Origin: Sabellastarte sp. h YS-2021
Taxonomy: Eukaryota > Annelida > Polychaeta > Sabellida > Sabellidae
DNA length: 64,000 nt
Direction of reading: 5' to 3'
NCBI GenBank assembly: GCA_964017235.1
Contig: OZ024929.1
Location: forward strand, 65,691,603 to 65,755,602
Shown: piece by piece, positions 32,425 to 44,345 of the stretch
Position numbering within the stretch: position 1 is the stretch's first letter
Layout: each line of letters starts with the position of its first letter
Program-made: the position numbers and the translations under genes
Notes under the pieces: generated by a model
Database searches by the model: none
What the model saw: the letters and a program-made list of their open reading frames with translations, nothing else
Told to the model about the DNA's origin: nothing

Positions 32425-34176
32425 TTGTTTAATTTCTACAACCAAACATCTAAATATAATAAAAATCTAAATCATTCAAAATTTTAGGGAGACATTTTTC
32501 TCTGGAGTAGTGTGTTCAAAATTCATGTTGGGTTTTCTTTTATATATTTTTTGTGTCACGGAAGGTAGGCATGTGCTGTAATTAAGGTGACCAAAAATAG
32601 ACCATATTTATTTTGTATTTGTCCTTGGTATTCATGGTTTATATATTAAATCACAGAATTAGATTACAATAATAACCATTTACTTTAATACTTTATTTCA
32701 GTTATAAAACATGTCACATAAAAACAAATCTCTGCTTGTGGATATTTTGTGACTTTAAGCCTACAAAGTTTTCACCCCTGATATTGTTGTTCCTGTACTT
32801 GTGAATCACTTCGGCTGGCCTTGAAAACGATGTGTTACGTTGGTAGCCCCTTGACCAAAGCTGGTGACAACAGTACAATTCTACTGAATTCTTGTGGGTA
32901 CTTTACATTCAAAACCTGTGCACAGATATTAATCAAGTTTTCAGGATATGTTGGTTGCAATGGGAACTGATGATGATTAGCTTTTCGGTAATAACCGGTA
33001 AGAAGTATTGCCATGGCAACACTTTTTTATATTTCTTGGGCTTAAAAATCTTTTTTGGGGGGGGTTCTTTGCATTCCAAACCAGTGCATGGATTAGAGCT
33101 GATTAGCTTTTCAACGATACCTGGCATCAAGTGTTGCCATGACAACACTTTTCTTTCTGTTTGTTGGACTTATATAAATAAATATTTTTATGGGTTCTTT
33201 GCTTTTCATACCCCAGCATAGATTGGAGATGATGAGTTTTTCAGCAACACCAAGACAACACTTCTTTTCTGTTCCTAGGTTGTGTATGTAAAAAGTCCTG
33301 GAGAAGTCCTGTATGGTAAAGTGACCTTACACTCCACAAGATTAGACAATGATCTCGCTCGTTTGCTGTCCCACAAAATGGTGAACAAATATAAGTCCTT
33401 CTTTCCTCCATGAAGAGAGGAGGCAGACAGGACCTTTCTTGCACAATACATTAACTTGTATTGGCATATGACTAGCAGTTTAACAGTAGGTTACCAAAAT
33501 GATACTTTATTGAATTTTCTGCTGACTGCTGACATCTAGTGAAAATTTGGTAATTGATAATTTTGTGTTTTTGCCTCACTGTCTGCCTGTGTGCATTTGT
33601 CATAACCTGTACATTGGATCTAGGTTATATCTTTCAACAAGGTGGGGCTTCACCATGGCTCAATCCTTCTGAAAGATGGTCTGGATCTGCAAAAATACTG
33701 CCAGTCAGCCAACTATTTATGTCTGTGAAGCACAATTTTTGTTCTTTTAAATTTCATCAGCTTCAGGCTTTTAATCAAAGCTCGTGACAATACAATTCTA
33801 CTGAATTCATGTTTGTTCATATTTCCTTGTCTTTTCATGAACTTATTAAATCATCTGGGGGATTTTTATCATGACTACTTTCTGAACATGTTTCATCAAA
33901 TGTACAAGAAGATTTGTATGTTTTGAACACAAAAAAAACCACCGGTTTTCGACACGCCATGAAAGTGCCTTTCTCAGTACTATTTATACCCATAGATCAT
34001 TAGTCTAAGTTTTAAATATTTTACATACATGCTACATGTGGGTATATATATACACGAGGGCACAGTGTCATATGTACATTTATGTGTTGTAAATAAATAT
34101 GATTTATTCTCATTAATCAATTAAACCAAAGTGAAAAGACCTGACTATACATGGTATATATAAGGGATTCCTAATT
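32425..34176. other. Unassigned DNA with weak repeats
   Basis: Three imperfect ~130 bp units lie at about 32895-33265 (CCAAACCAGTGCATGGATT, GATTAGCTTTTC, TTGCCATGRCAACACTTTT). The part 33300-33735 is the inverse partner of 16190-16634. The rest, including 33736-34176 with ATACACGAGGGCAC, shows no gene, splice pair or domain that I can support. Confidence 0.5.
33300..33735 (+). repeat. Dispersed repeat, partner of 16190-16634
   Basis: Shares blocks such as CCTTCTTTCCTCCATGAAG, GAGGAGGCAGACA, GTTACCAAAATGAT, GGTCTGGATCTGCAAAAATA with the inverse of 16190-16634. Both copies are divergent. No coding potential is evident. Confidence 0.65.
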
Positions 34177-35259
34177 AAGCGTCCCACAAAGGACGCTTGT
34201 TTGTGTATGGGAGACCTTCAGGCTCCGCCGACTCCGCATTTTGTTTTCCTTATAACTCTGTAACCGTTACGCGGATTCTTTTCAAATTTGGCAGGTTTAT
34301 GCAGTAGCCTTGGGGAATTTTTTTGAATATGCTGCAGTGACATTTCAACCAATCAGAGAGGTCACATGACCAAAAATGTCTTTTTTCGATGGGGAAGCTT
34401 GTCCGGATGATAACTTGAAAGGGATTTTATCAATTCACCTGAAACTTGGCAAATACATTCATTCTATTAAAATCTGGAAATCATTAGATTTTGGCATTGA
34501 TTGGTTAAGAAATGGCCGAGTAATTAATGATTAATTAATCATTATGAATTTTCCAAATAAGGAAAACACAAAAATGCTTATAACTTGAAAACCGTGCTAG
34601 ATAGAGCGATTTCGACAAAATTTTTGACCCACAGGGTATCTCTGCAGAGTAGCTATCCCAATTTCGAAAAAATTTTTCTCTCGCCAAAAATGGCGACCAT
34701 TTTGAATTTTCGCATTTTTCACAAAAATTGCAAAACATAAAAATGCTTATATCTCGAAAACCGTGCTAGATAGAGCGTTTTCGACGAAATATTTGACCCA
34801 CAGGGTATCTCTACAGAGTAGCCATGCCAATTTTCAAAAAAATTTTGACTCGCCAAAAATGGCGGCCATTTTGAATGTTCGAATTGTACGCAAAAATTGC
34901 AAAACACAAAAATGCTAATATCTCGAAAACTGTGCTAGATGGCGAATTATCTCTTAAAAGTATTGCAGATAACCAATTTTTCTCAAATAATTCATTCACC
35001 TACTTTTGGAAGAGCTTTCACATGGTGAAGTTTCAGACCCATAGCTAATTACTCACCTACTCAAAATGAGTAAATGCGAATTATCTCTAAAAGTATTGCA
35101 GATACCCAATTTTTCTCAAATAACTCATTCATCTACTTTTGGGAGAGCTTTCACTTGGTGAAGTTTCAGACCTGTAGCTAATTATTCACCTACTCAAAAT
35201 AAGTAAATGCTAATTATCTGTAAAAGTATTGCGGATACCCAATTTTTATCAAATAACTG
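34177..35259 (+). mobile_element. P1-2: HINE-like element, left part
   Basis: It begins with the degenerate hairpin AAGCGTCCC-ACAA-AGGACGCTT, then the same leader as P1-1 (TTGTGTATGGGAGA, CTCCGCATTTTGTTTTCC), three diverged 169 bp-type monomers (34540-34930, AAAATGGCGGCCATTTTGAA) and two 132 bp monomers. It is cut by DIRS-6 at 35259/35260. The distance to the next monomer landmark is 133 bp once DIRS-6 is removed. Confidence 0.85.
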
Positions 35260-35504
35260 TTTTATTGCGTAAAATACCCTTACCTTATCCTCACTAGTGC
35301 TTACGTGTTAGCGGGAGCGTACAAAAGACGACCAGACGAGAATATTATTTTTTAAAACAAATATTCTTGTCGGTGATGGTACCAGTATGTATGCGCATGA
35401 CCGCGCATGCGCCTGGTCCGGCATAACCCCTGTGAGCCTCACTTTTAATTTGGTCGTCAGGGAGTGTACATCGTAAACAAATCGTGTTTGCTGCGAATTC
35501 TACT

Positions 35505-37146
35505 ATGGCGGAAGGACAGATTAAGAGTAAGGGACAGAAGCTGGCTGTTGGTTGTCACCATACAGCTTATGAATGGGATCATCATTGCTTCTGTGTCTCT
35601 TGTAGAGAGAAGAACAAAGGTGATGACGTTTGTGTTACTTCTAAGGAGGAAGACTGTTTTGTTTGCCTCCAGTTCACTGCTGAACAAAGGAAGAAGTTAA
35701 AAGCTAAGAAAGCTTATGAAAAGAAGAAAATCTCCAAAGAAGCAATCTCTAAAGAGGTTGAAGATTCCCTGTTAGGGGCTGATGATATTCAACCTTCCCA
35801 AGCTTCCCGCCAATAAGAAAAAGTCTTCTAATGTGCCTTCCACTTCAAATTCATCATCTATTTCCAATGACCCCTTACAGCTTATACTAGCACGTCTAGA
35901 AGCTATGCAGGGTCGTCTTCAGGTATTAGAAACCAAATCTTCAGAGGCAACTACACAGGAGGTTTATGGTGAGTCTGCTAGCCGTGACGAATCTGTATCA
36001 AGATCTGTGTTTGCTACGACAGAAGATGACGAACATGGAGTGGGGAATGATCAGACTGAGCAAAGAACGCATCACAAATGAGCGCGTTCTCAGTCTCCTC
36101 ACTCGGATCATAGACTTTCATCCAAAGATGAGGAAGTTGAGGAGGACCCATCTTACTGACAATTTTTAGCCTCTATTAGGGGTTTGTTGGATCTGTCAAC
36201 CCCAGAGAAATTTAAGGAGGTCCCCTCAAAGATTTTTGGTTCTAAGGACCGGAAAAAGAAGCAGGCAGTGCTACCCATGTGTTTACCACCAGTGGATGAA
36301 ATCAATTCACGTTGGATTGAATTAGAAAAGAAGGTTGCAGGAAATCCATCTGAAAATGGGGAGAGACTTCACTCTGCGCCTTTCAACTCTGATACATTTC
36401 TGCCTTATACTAGACCTAATATGAAGTTTTACAGGTCTACAGTTTCAGAATTTTCGATTTCAGCACCCAAATGTCAGGATTCCTTCAAGTCCATTTGCTC
36501 CAAATCTTCTTCAGCTCCATCGTACATCTCTGTACCCACTCGCCAATTCACTGCCATGGAATCAGTCAAACGCGAGCATGTGCAAGTCTCAGGGTTTGTG
36601 AGTCACTTTATTAGAGCTCTTGAAAAATGTGCTTCCAATATGGAGGATATTTTACAGGCTGGTGTGGTGAACATGGAGGACAGTTTCAGTAAGGATATTG
36701 AGGAACTGTTATCATACATTCAACTGCAGTATTCTACAATAGCTTCCATTGAAAGGGCTCTTGAGACAGTGGTTGAAGCCTCAATGACAATGTCCTGCAA
36801 TATGCAACTGGCTAGAAGAGATACGATTTTGAAATACTCAGCCCCTCACCTACACGAGCATGATAGGAATAGATTGAGGAGATCTGGCTTTACATCCACA
36901 GACTTATTCTCTCCATCAGTTTTAAACAATGTTGAGAACAAATATGAGCGCAGTCGATCGCCCAAAAGACAGAAAATGGATTCCAAACCCATTTTCAATT
37001 CAAGGAAAGGAAGGTCTGATTACAATACTGCCTCATTTCCAAATTCATCTTCAAAGAATTCTTTTCGTGGTCAACAGGACAGCAAGCCACAATTCAAACC
37101 CACACAATCCGCCAGAGGGGGAGGTCGTGGTGGAAGAAGGAAATGA
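35505..37146 (+). pseudogene. DIRS-6 gag-like gene
   Basis: ATG at 35505 begins MAEGQIKSKGQKLAVG, with a Cys/His cluster CHHTAYEWDHHCFCVSC and CFVC, followed by a Lys-rich stretch. A frameshift lies near 35790 and a TGA at 36079-36081; the main part is open from 36184 to 37146. The latter resembles the gag core of DIRS-1 in ARRDTILKYSAPH and DLFSPSVLNN and ends in an Arg/Gly-rich tail (GGGRGGRRK). Overall divergence from the other gags is high. Confidence 0.8.
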
Positions 37147-39208
37147 CTATATCAAAGAAGTAGATTTGTCACCTGGAGGCCGTTTACAGTTATTTCACAA
37201 GGTATGGCTAGAAAACAGTTGTCATCCCAGAGTTGCACACATTCTAAAATACGGTTACGAGATCATCTTAAAAGATCCAATCGAATTGTCTCGACATCCC
37301 ACAATTCTCAGTGGTTATGCCAATCAATAGAAACAAAACTTCCTGTTAGAATGTGTACAGCAAATGTTACAGAAAAAAGCGATAGTTCCTGTAAAGATGT
37401 CTGCAACTCTGGGATTTCACAGCAGGTTGTTTTTAGTGCCAAAGCCAGGCAAAAAATGGCGTCCAGTAATAGATCTCAGTGTACTAAACAGCCACTTAAC
37501 GGTCCCAACATTCAAAATGGAAACTGCGGAGGTGATAAGAAACTCAATTTGCAAGGGGGAGTGGGTAGTTTCTGTAGACCTTACAGACGCTTATTTTCAC
37601 ATCCCTATTCATCAAAGATCGCAAAACCTACTTCGGTTTCATGTAGGAGGGCGTTCCTTCCAGTTCAGAGCACTACCCTTCGGCATTGCGACGGCTCCAA
37701 TCGAATTCACTCGTGTAGTCAAGGAAGTAAAGCTAATGCCTCAGAACATGGGTATACGCATCCACCAGTATTTAGACGACTGGCGGCTGCGAGCTCCAAC
37801 ACAGCAGATTTGCATGGAGCAGTCAAAACAACTTGTCCAATTCGTGCAGGAACTAGGTTGGGTAATCAACTTAAAAAAATCGGAGTTAACACCAACTCAA
37901 AAATTCGATTTCCTGGGCTACAGGTTCGACTTGGTCAGGGGCGAGGTCTTACCACAGAAAAAAAATGGCTAATTTTGAAAAGTGCCATAGAGGGTCTAAA
38001 CAATAGTATCACAACAACTCCCAGGATCCTAATGTCTTTCATAGGGGTACTAGCATCTCTAGAGAAAACAGTCCCAATGGGCAGGTTGCATATGAGGCCA
38101 TTCCAATGGTACTTGAAAACCCATTGGAAGTATCCCCAATCATTGGACAAGGTCATCCCATGCTCAGAAATTTTGAAGAAACACCTCATATGGTGGAAAA
38201 ATCCAAAAAATGTCTTGACAGGGTGTCCCCTACATGCAGAGGAACACAATCTCCTTCTGTTTACAGATGCTTCGGTCAAGGGCTGGGGTGCACATTTGGA
38301 AGACCTGACAGTCAGTGGACTGTGGTCGGACAGAGAAGCAAATTTGCATATAAATATTCTGGAGCTAAAGGCAGTGTTTCTAGCAATAAGGTCTTTTCAA
38401 ACTCATCTTTTGAACAAGAGGGTCTTGGTGGCCTCAGACAATTCAACAGTGGTGGCCTACCTCAACAAACAGGGGGGGGACCCATTCACTCGAAATGTGT
38501 CTCATGATATGGCGTCTCATGGCTTTTTGTCATCCCAGAGCAATTTTGCTGAGGGCTCGACACATCCAGGGCTGTCTGAATGTGATAGCAGACAGCCTCT
38601 CACGCAGGGACAAGGTTATACAGACAGAATGGTCTCTTCATCCCAAAATATTTCAAAGGATTTGCCAAATTTGGCACAGGCCAATGATAGACTTGTTCGC
38701 CACCAAAATGAACAACAAGCTACCCCTTTATGTGTCTCCAGTCCCAGATCCAAATGCAATGGCGGTAGATGCATTGAACATCTCTTGGGAGGCAATGGAC
38801 GGTTATGTTTATTGTCCAATAGCTCTAATCCCAAAGGTACTTCAAAAAATGAGAACTTATGCATGCCAAATGATTGTGGTAGCTCCAGGGTGGCCAGGGG
38901 TGAGCTGGTTTTGGGATCTCATAGACCTTTCCACAAAACCTCCACTATTTCTTCCACATTGGGAGTTTCTTCTGAAACAACCGTTCAGTCAGAGATTTCA
39001 TCAAAATCTTCCTTATCTCAACCTTCATGTTTGGCATCTGGATTCGAGACCAAGTCACCTCAAAAATTCTCAAGCACAGTGGCAGAGAGAATTAAGGCAC
39101 CTCAGAGATTATCATCCAGAAGGGTTTATGAATCAAGGTGGTCCATTTTTTAATCATGGGGTAAAGAGAAGCAGGTGGAATTCAAACAACCATCTATTTC
39201 CACAATAG
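37130..39208 (+). pseudogene. DIRS-6 RT-RNase H
   Basis: The RT frame is already open in the gag 3' end and reads GRLQLFHKVWLENSCHP, with TAG at 37328-37330, then FHSRLFLVPKPGKKWRP, VDLTDAYFHIPI, FGIATAPIEFT, IRIHQYLDDWRLRAP. A frameshift at an A8 run near 37965 leads to MSFIGVLASLEKTV, LLLFTDASVKGWGAH and ASDNSTVVAYLNKQGG; another at a G7 run near 38475 leads to IQGCLNVIADSLSRR, IDLFATKMNNKLP, VVAPGWPGVSWFWDL. Both frameshifts fall in homopolymers, so sequencing error is possible. Catalytic residues are intact. Confidence 0.9.
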
Positions 39209-40110
39209 CAGATTTTCTGACTCATTTGTTCAATGAAAAAAATTTGAAACCCACTACAATTGCAGGTTATAGAACAGCAATAGCAGACCATTTGGGACCA
39301 GCAGGCATTGACATCAGTCGCAGTTTTGAACTAAATAGGCTGATTGCAAGTTTTCATAGAGATAGACCAGTGAAGGATAGAGGTGTACCTTCTTGGGATT
39401 TATCTTTGGTCCTTCTGGCATTAACTAAGCCTCCTTTTGAACCTCTGAAGGATGCTCCTTTGAAATTGCTAACCTTCAAAACAGTGTTTCTTATGACCTT
39501 GGCTTCAGGTAGAAGGAGGGGTGAGGTACATGCTTGGACCTTCAAATCCCTCAAACATAAGACTGGTTGGAAGGAGGTTACAGTGGCTCCTTCATCAGTT
39601 TTTCTGTCCAAAAACCAGTTGGCTTCGGATGGTCCTAATGTGGTTCAACCAGTGGTCATTCCGGCTTTGAAACCAATTTTGGACTCATCTTTATCTCAGG
39701 ATATGACCTTATGTCCAGTCAGATCTTTGAGATATTATGTTGATAAGACAAAGGATCTTAGGGAGGGTAAACACCTGTTGTTTGTCTCCTTCAAAAGTGG
39801 TTTTTCAGGAGATATCCAAAGAGCTACGATATCATCCTGGATAAAACAAACAGTCATTCTGGCATATCAGGAGTCTGACCTTGAAACTCAAAAATTATCT
39901 AGGGTCAAAGCACATGATGTTCGCTCTATGGCTGCTTCATTGGCTTTTAAGGGTGGAGTCTCTCTTGACCAGATTTTGGGTGCATGTTTTTGGAAATCGC
40001 ATACTACTTTCACGAATTTTTATCTCAAAGATGTATCCTGGAAGTCAAAAGAGGGGTCAGAATACTCATTGGGTTCTGTGGTTTCTGCCCAGCATATAGT
40101 TAAACTGTAG
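39040..40110 (+). pseudogene. DIRS-6 tyrosine recombinase, one stop codon
   Basis: The frame overlaps the RT end (SSTVAERIKAPQRLSSRRVYES) and is interrupted only by TAA at 39151-39153, then open to 40110. Motifs: ASGRRRGEVHAW (Arg), SKNQLASDG (Lys), HDVRSMAAS (H-x-x-R), FWKSHTTFTNFY (Trp at the usual His position then Tyr nucleophile). The C-terminal end is LGSVVSAQHIVKL. No ATG equivalent to that of DIRS-1 is present at the start of the overlap (it reads CLASG), so the start is uncertain. Confidence 0.88.
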
Positions 40111-40972
40111 TATGTATTCCTCTTAGTTTTAACTATATTTAGAATCTGTTATTATGGTCTTTTTCATCTTGCTTTGTGTTCATACAGTTGTGTCTTGAGA
40201 TTTATATACATTTTTATGTATTTACAGGTCATCCAGGGAGATGTTTGTAAATATTTCTGTTTCTTTCCGTTGGAAGTTTGAAGTTGATGTTGGAAGTTTG
40301 ATTGTGTTGCAACTACTTTTTCAAGCAAGATGAATAACAGCTTTTCTGTGTACTGAAAACTCAAACTGATGATAGGGCCGAGGATTCAAGTTTTATAGGT
40401 TAGTTTACAAAGATAACATAAGCATAAATGTTATTTTGTTCAATTACGTATTTATGCGTAAAATAGTCTAGTACTTTATCCTCAAAACGGTGCTTGATAC
40501 TTGTACTTTGACTTATTATTTGATTATACCTGCTTTTTGGTGTCAAAAATATTGAAATCCCACCACCAGTATGGTTGTAATCAAGCACTAGTGAGGATAA
40601 GGTAAGGGTATTTTACGCAATAAAATGTAAAAATTTTATTGTAATTTAACTTTTTATAAGTTAAATACTTACCTTATCCTCACTAGATTCGGATTCCCGC
40701 CCTACCAACCCCACGTTTTCAATATTTTTGGTTTACAATATAACATATTGACTCCCAAAATTAAAAGTGAGGCTCACAGGGGTTATGCCGGACCAGGCGC
40801 ATGCGCGGTCATGCGCATACATACTGGTACCATCACCGACAAGAATATTTGTTTTAAAAAATAATATTCTCGTCTGGTCGTCTTTTGTACCCTCCCGCTA
40901 ACACGTAAGCACTAGTGAGGATAAGGTAAGTATTTAACTTATAAAAAGTTAAATTACAATAAAATTTTTACA

Positions 40973-42394
40973 ATTCATCTACTTTTGGGAGAGCTTTCAC
41001 ATGGTGAAGTTTCAGACCCGTTGGTAATTACTCACCTACTCAAAATGAGTAAATGCGAATTATCTCTAAAAGTATTGCAGATAGCCAATTTTTCTCAAAT
41101 AACTCATTCATCTACTTTTGGGAGAGCTTTCACATGGTGAAGTTTCAGACCCGTAGCTAATTATTCACCTACTCAAAATGAGTAAATGCTAATTACCTCT
41201 AAAAGTATTGCAGATACCCAATTTTTATCAAATAACTTATTCATCTACTTTTGGGAGAGCTTTCACATGGTGAAGTTCCAGACCTGTAGGTAATTATTCA
41301 CCTACTCAAAATGAGTAAATGCTAATTTTCTCTAGAAGTATTGCAGGTAATTATTCACCTACTCAAAATGAATAAATGGTAATTATCTCTAAAACTATTG
41401 CGGATACCCAATTTTTATCAAATAACTCATTCATCTACTTTTGGAAGAGCTTTCACATGGTAAAGTTTCAGACCCGTAGATAATTACTCAGCCACTCAAA
41501 ATGAGTAAATGCTAATTATCTCTTAAAAGTATTGCACATAGCCAATTTTTCTCAAATAACTCATTCACCTACTTTTGGAAGAGCTTTCACATGGTGAAGT
41601 TTCAGACCCATAGCTAATTACTCACCTACTCAAAATGAGTAAATGCAAATTATCTCTAAAAGTATTGCAGATAGCCAATTTTTCTCAAATAACTCATTCA
41701 TCTACTTTTGGGAGAGCTTTCACATGGTGAAGTTCCAGACCCGTAGGTAATTTATTCACCTACTCAAAATGAGTAAATGCTAATTTTCTCTAGAAGTATT
41801 GCAGATAGCCAATTTTACTCAAATAACTCATTCATCTACTTTTGGGAGTAAATGCGAATTATCTCTTAAAAGTATTGCAGATAGCCAATTTTTCTCAAAT
41901 AACTCATTCACCTACGTTTGGAAGAGCTTTCACACACGAAAATGAAAAAATTGTGAATATCTCGGAAAAGCTATTTCTTCTCCTTTAATGCTCGGCGGGA
42001 GATACACACCGCGGCAGTGGTCTTGTTTTCAAAATTTTTTTTGTCTCACCAAAACACAAAAATGCTTATATCTTGAAAACTGTGCTAGATGGAGCGAATT
42101 CAACAAAATTTTTGACCTGCTGGATATCTCAGAGTACCCATGCCAATTTTCAAAATATTTTTGTCTCGCCAAATATAGCGGCCATTTTGAATTTTTCAAT
42201 TACACAAAAATGCTTATATCTTGAAAACCGTGCTAGATAGAGCAGACTGCGCTGACTTTGGTTGCCACAACAGTATAAGGCTAGAAACGGAACATTTTCT
42301 TTAGCACTTTAGCACTCACCTTCATATCCTTTTCGGGACGCTTTGTTTTTGCTATGCAAAAACATTATCTTTTTTTTTGCGAGCGATCCTCTAG
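40973..42394 (+). mobile_element. P1-2: HINE-like element, right part
   Basis: Continues the 132 bp array with about seven monomers to 41930, then two 169 bp-type monomers, GGGACGCTT (42335-42343), the GTTTTTGC/GCAAAAAC hairpin and a CTCTAG terminus followed by T at 42394. This right end is nearly identical to that of P1-1. Confidence 0.85.
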
Positions 42395-42717
42395 TTTATT
42401 TTGTGATGAGTAAGTGGAGAGTTGGAAGTCTGCTGAAGTGTAGTTGAATATTCACAACAAACCACTCATTAAACATTAGATGAAGTGGGCCCCAACTTGA
42501 TCACTTCTATTGAAAAGTGGTAATATCTCAGAGATTTTAAGGCAATTTTTGATGGAGTTTTATCCATCCAAGCAAATGGTTCACCCTTCTTAGAAATGTC
42601 GGCTGGGTCAGTGCCCAGCAAGCACTCTATTCCTGTTTATGGTTCAAGTTTGTGCTGCCATATCCTATGAAGTTAGCGCCTCATTAGAAGTTATGTCAAA
42701 TCTTCTCATAAGTACAA
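42395..42717. other. Unassigned spacer
   Basis: About 320 bp between P1-2 and DIRS-7. No repeat, motif or gene recognised. Confidence 0.4.
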
Positions 42718-43539
42718 TTTTATTGCGTTAATACATCCTATCCAATGGACAATTGCTATACCGGTCGGTGCGACCGGTCCCGCCAAATGCCAGAAAAAGA
42801 CGTCCTGTATATAATACCGGCAGTACCGGTCAAGTAGTGTGCATTCGCTAGGTGGCGCATCATACTTGCTTCCTGTCTAGACAGCGTGATGTCAGTTCAT
42901 CTTTTTCGTTTGGAGCGTGTAGTGTGCAGACGTGTTTTTGAAGTGATCTCGAAGTTTGAAGAAAAGTTACTTACATATCATGACCTCTCCAGGACTTAAA
43001 CGAGGCAGTATCCAGCATTTTATGGCCAGTTTTTGAAGATTTTCTTTGCGCTTGTCCCTGCATCATTCGTTCATCTGTTCAGAAGTGTTTGTTTACCACG
43101 ATTCTCCCTCCATTTAATTCTACATTGTTGAGTAACACTGCGTGTATGTCGACGAGAAGAAATTAGAAAGAAAGAAGAATGCATCGTCTGACGTCATCAT
43201 TTCCAGCTTATGCTTGTCACGTGACACTGTCTGGTCACAAGATACACAATGGAGGAATCGTGGTTATATGCTGTTTTTAGCACAGAAATTAAACGAGAAG
43301 ACAGGACGTCCATTTATTTCACCCATTTTATCTAGCCAGAAATAAAGGAAGCTCTCAGCAATCTGTGTGTTTTTTGAAGTGCCGGTCATGTGACTTCACA
43401 GATCTCCATACACGACCGGCAAGGCTAGCAGAAGAAATCCAGTAACTTGTCTACTGACCTGAAGAAATTGTGGCTCCACAGATTCCCAAGTGTGACCGGT
43501 TCAGCTAGCAAGAAGAAGATGACCAGGTCTAGACGCCTT

Positions 43540-44345
43540 GTGCTGAATTTTACCGGTACCAGCTCTGCTCAGGCCACTGAGTTTATGCTGCCTACCATAC
43601 CGGTTACAGAGCCTACCCACTGGGTGCTGGCTACACAGCCCTCATTGACCAGTGTGCTTCTCCTTGGCCGGGTTACAGAGCCCATCAGACCGGTTTACAG
43701 GCAGAAATACAGGTGAATTAACCAGACTGACCCTGGCCGTTTCAAAAATCTGGTTACAGAGAATTTGCCGGTTACAGAGAGATCTGCTGCTCGCACCATT
43801 CCAGTGCTGACAGCAGGCTCACCGTTTACAGATTTTACCGGTTACAGAGAATTTACCGGTTACAGAGAAATCAGTTGTTCCCATGGGCAGAAGGCAACTT
43901 AAGTCAACAAGTCCAGTGAGGACAACAGGGTCACCAGTTACAGAGAATTGCCGGTGACAGTCAGATAGACGGGACGTTTCTTCAGTTAATTGCCTCAACC
44001 AACGGGTTACAGAACCTACCGACCGGGTCCCGGCGTACACAACCTCCATGGACCAGTAGCTTCATACAAAAAACAAAAAAAATCTACTGACTCCACCTTT
44101 ATGGACAGTAAGAAGGCATATAAGCCTACCCCTGCTGAGAAGTAGTCTAATTCACCCATTTCTGCCAGCTCCAGTGAGTTTTCGCAGAATTGTGGAACCA
44201 CCAGGAACCGGTTACAGAGCATTGCTTCACCTATAACTGGTTAGGCCCTAGTACTGGACAGGTCTACAGGACTGGCTAACAGACAAGCAGAAATTTTTAA
44301 GGGTCCAGGTGGCCGTTTTAGGCAAACCAGTTGCTGCCCGAGGAA
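43540..44345 (+). repeat. Irregular ACCGGTTACAGAG repeats in DIRS-7
   Basis: The word (A)CCGGTTACAGAG or GGTTACAGAG recurs more than ten times at irregular spacing. It corresponds to the 60 bp minisatellite segment of DIRS-2. In both elements it replaces the middle of gag. I see no conserved protein frame through it. Confidence 0.65.

Larger units (their letters stand above)
35260..40972 (+). mobile_element. DIRS-6: full-length DIRS element of a distinct subfamily
   Basis: Both inverted terminal repeats (about 35260-35460 and 40740-40972), gag, RT-RNase H, recombinase and ICR (about 40575-40690) are present. The end core is CTTACCTTATCCTCACTAG, unlike the other copies. It has no G run and no Cys-rich segment between gag and RT. 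Removing 5713 bp restores the 133 bp monomer phase of P1, so the ends are exact and there is no target duplication. Confidence 0.93.

Noticed and set aside
35389..35420. CpG island promoter of a host gene at GCGCATGACCGCGCATGCGC
   Set aside because: It is part of the DIRS-6 terminal repeat and is mirrored at 40797-40825.
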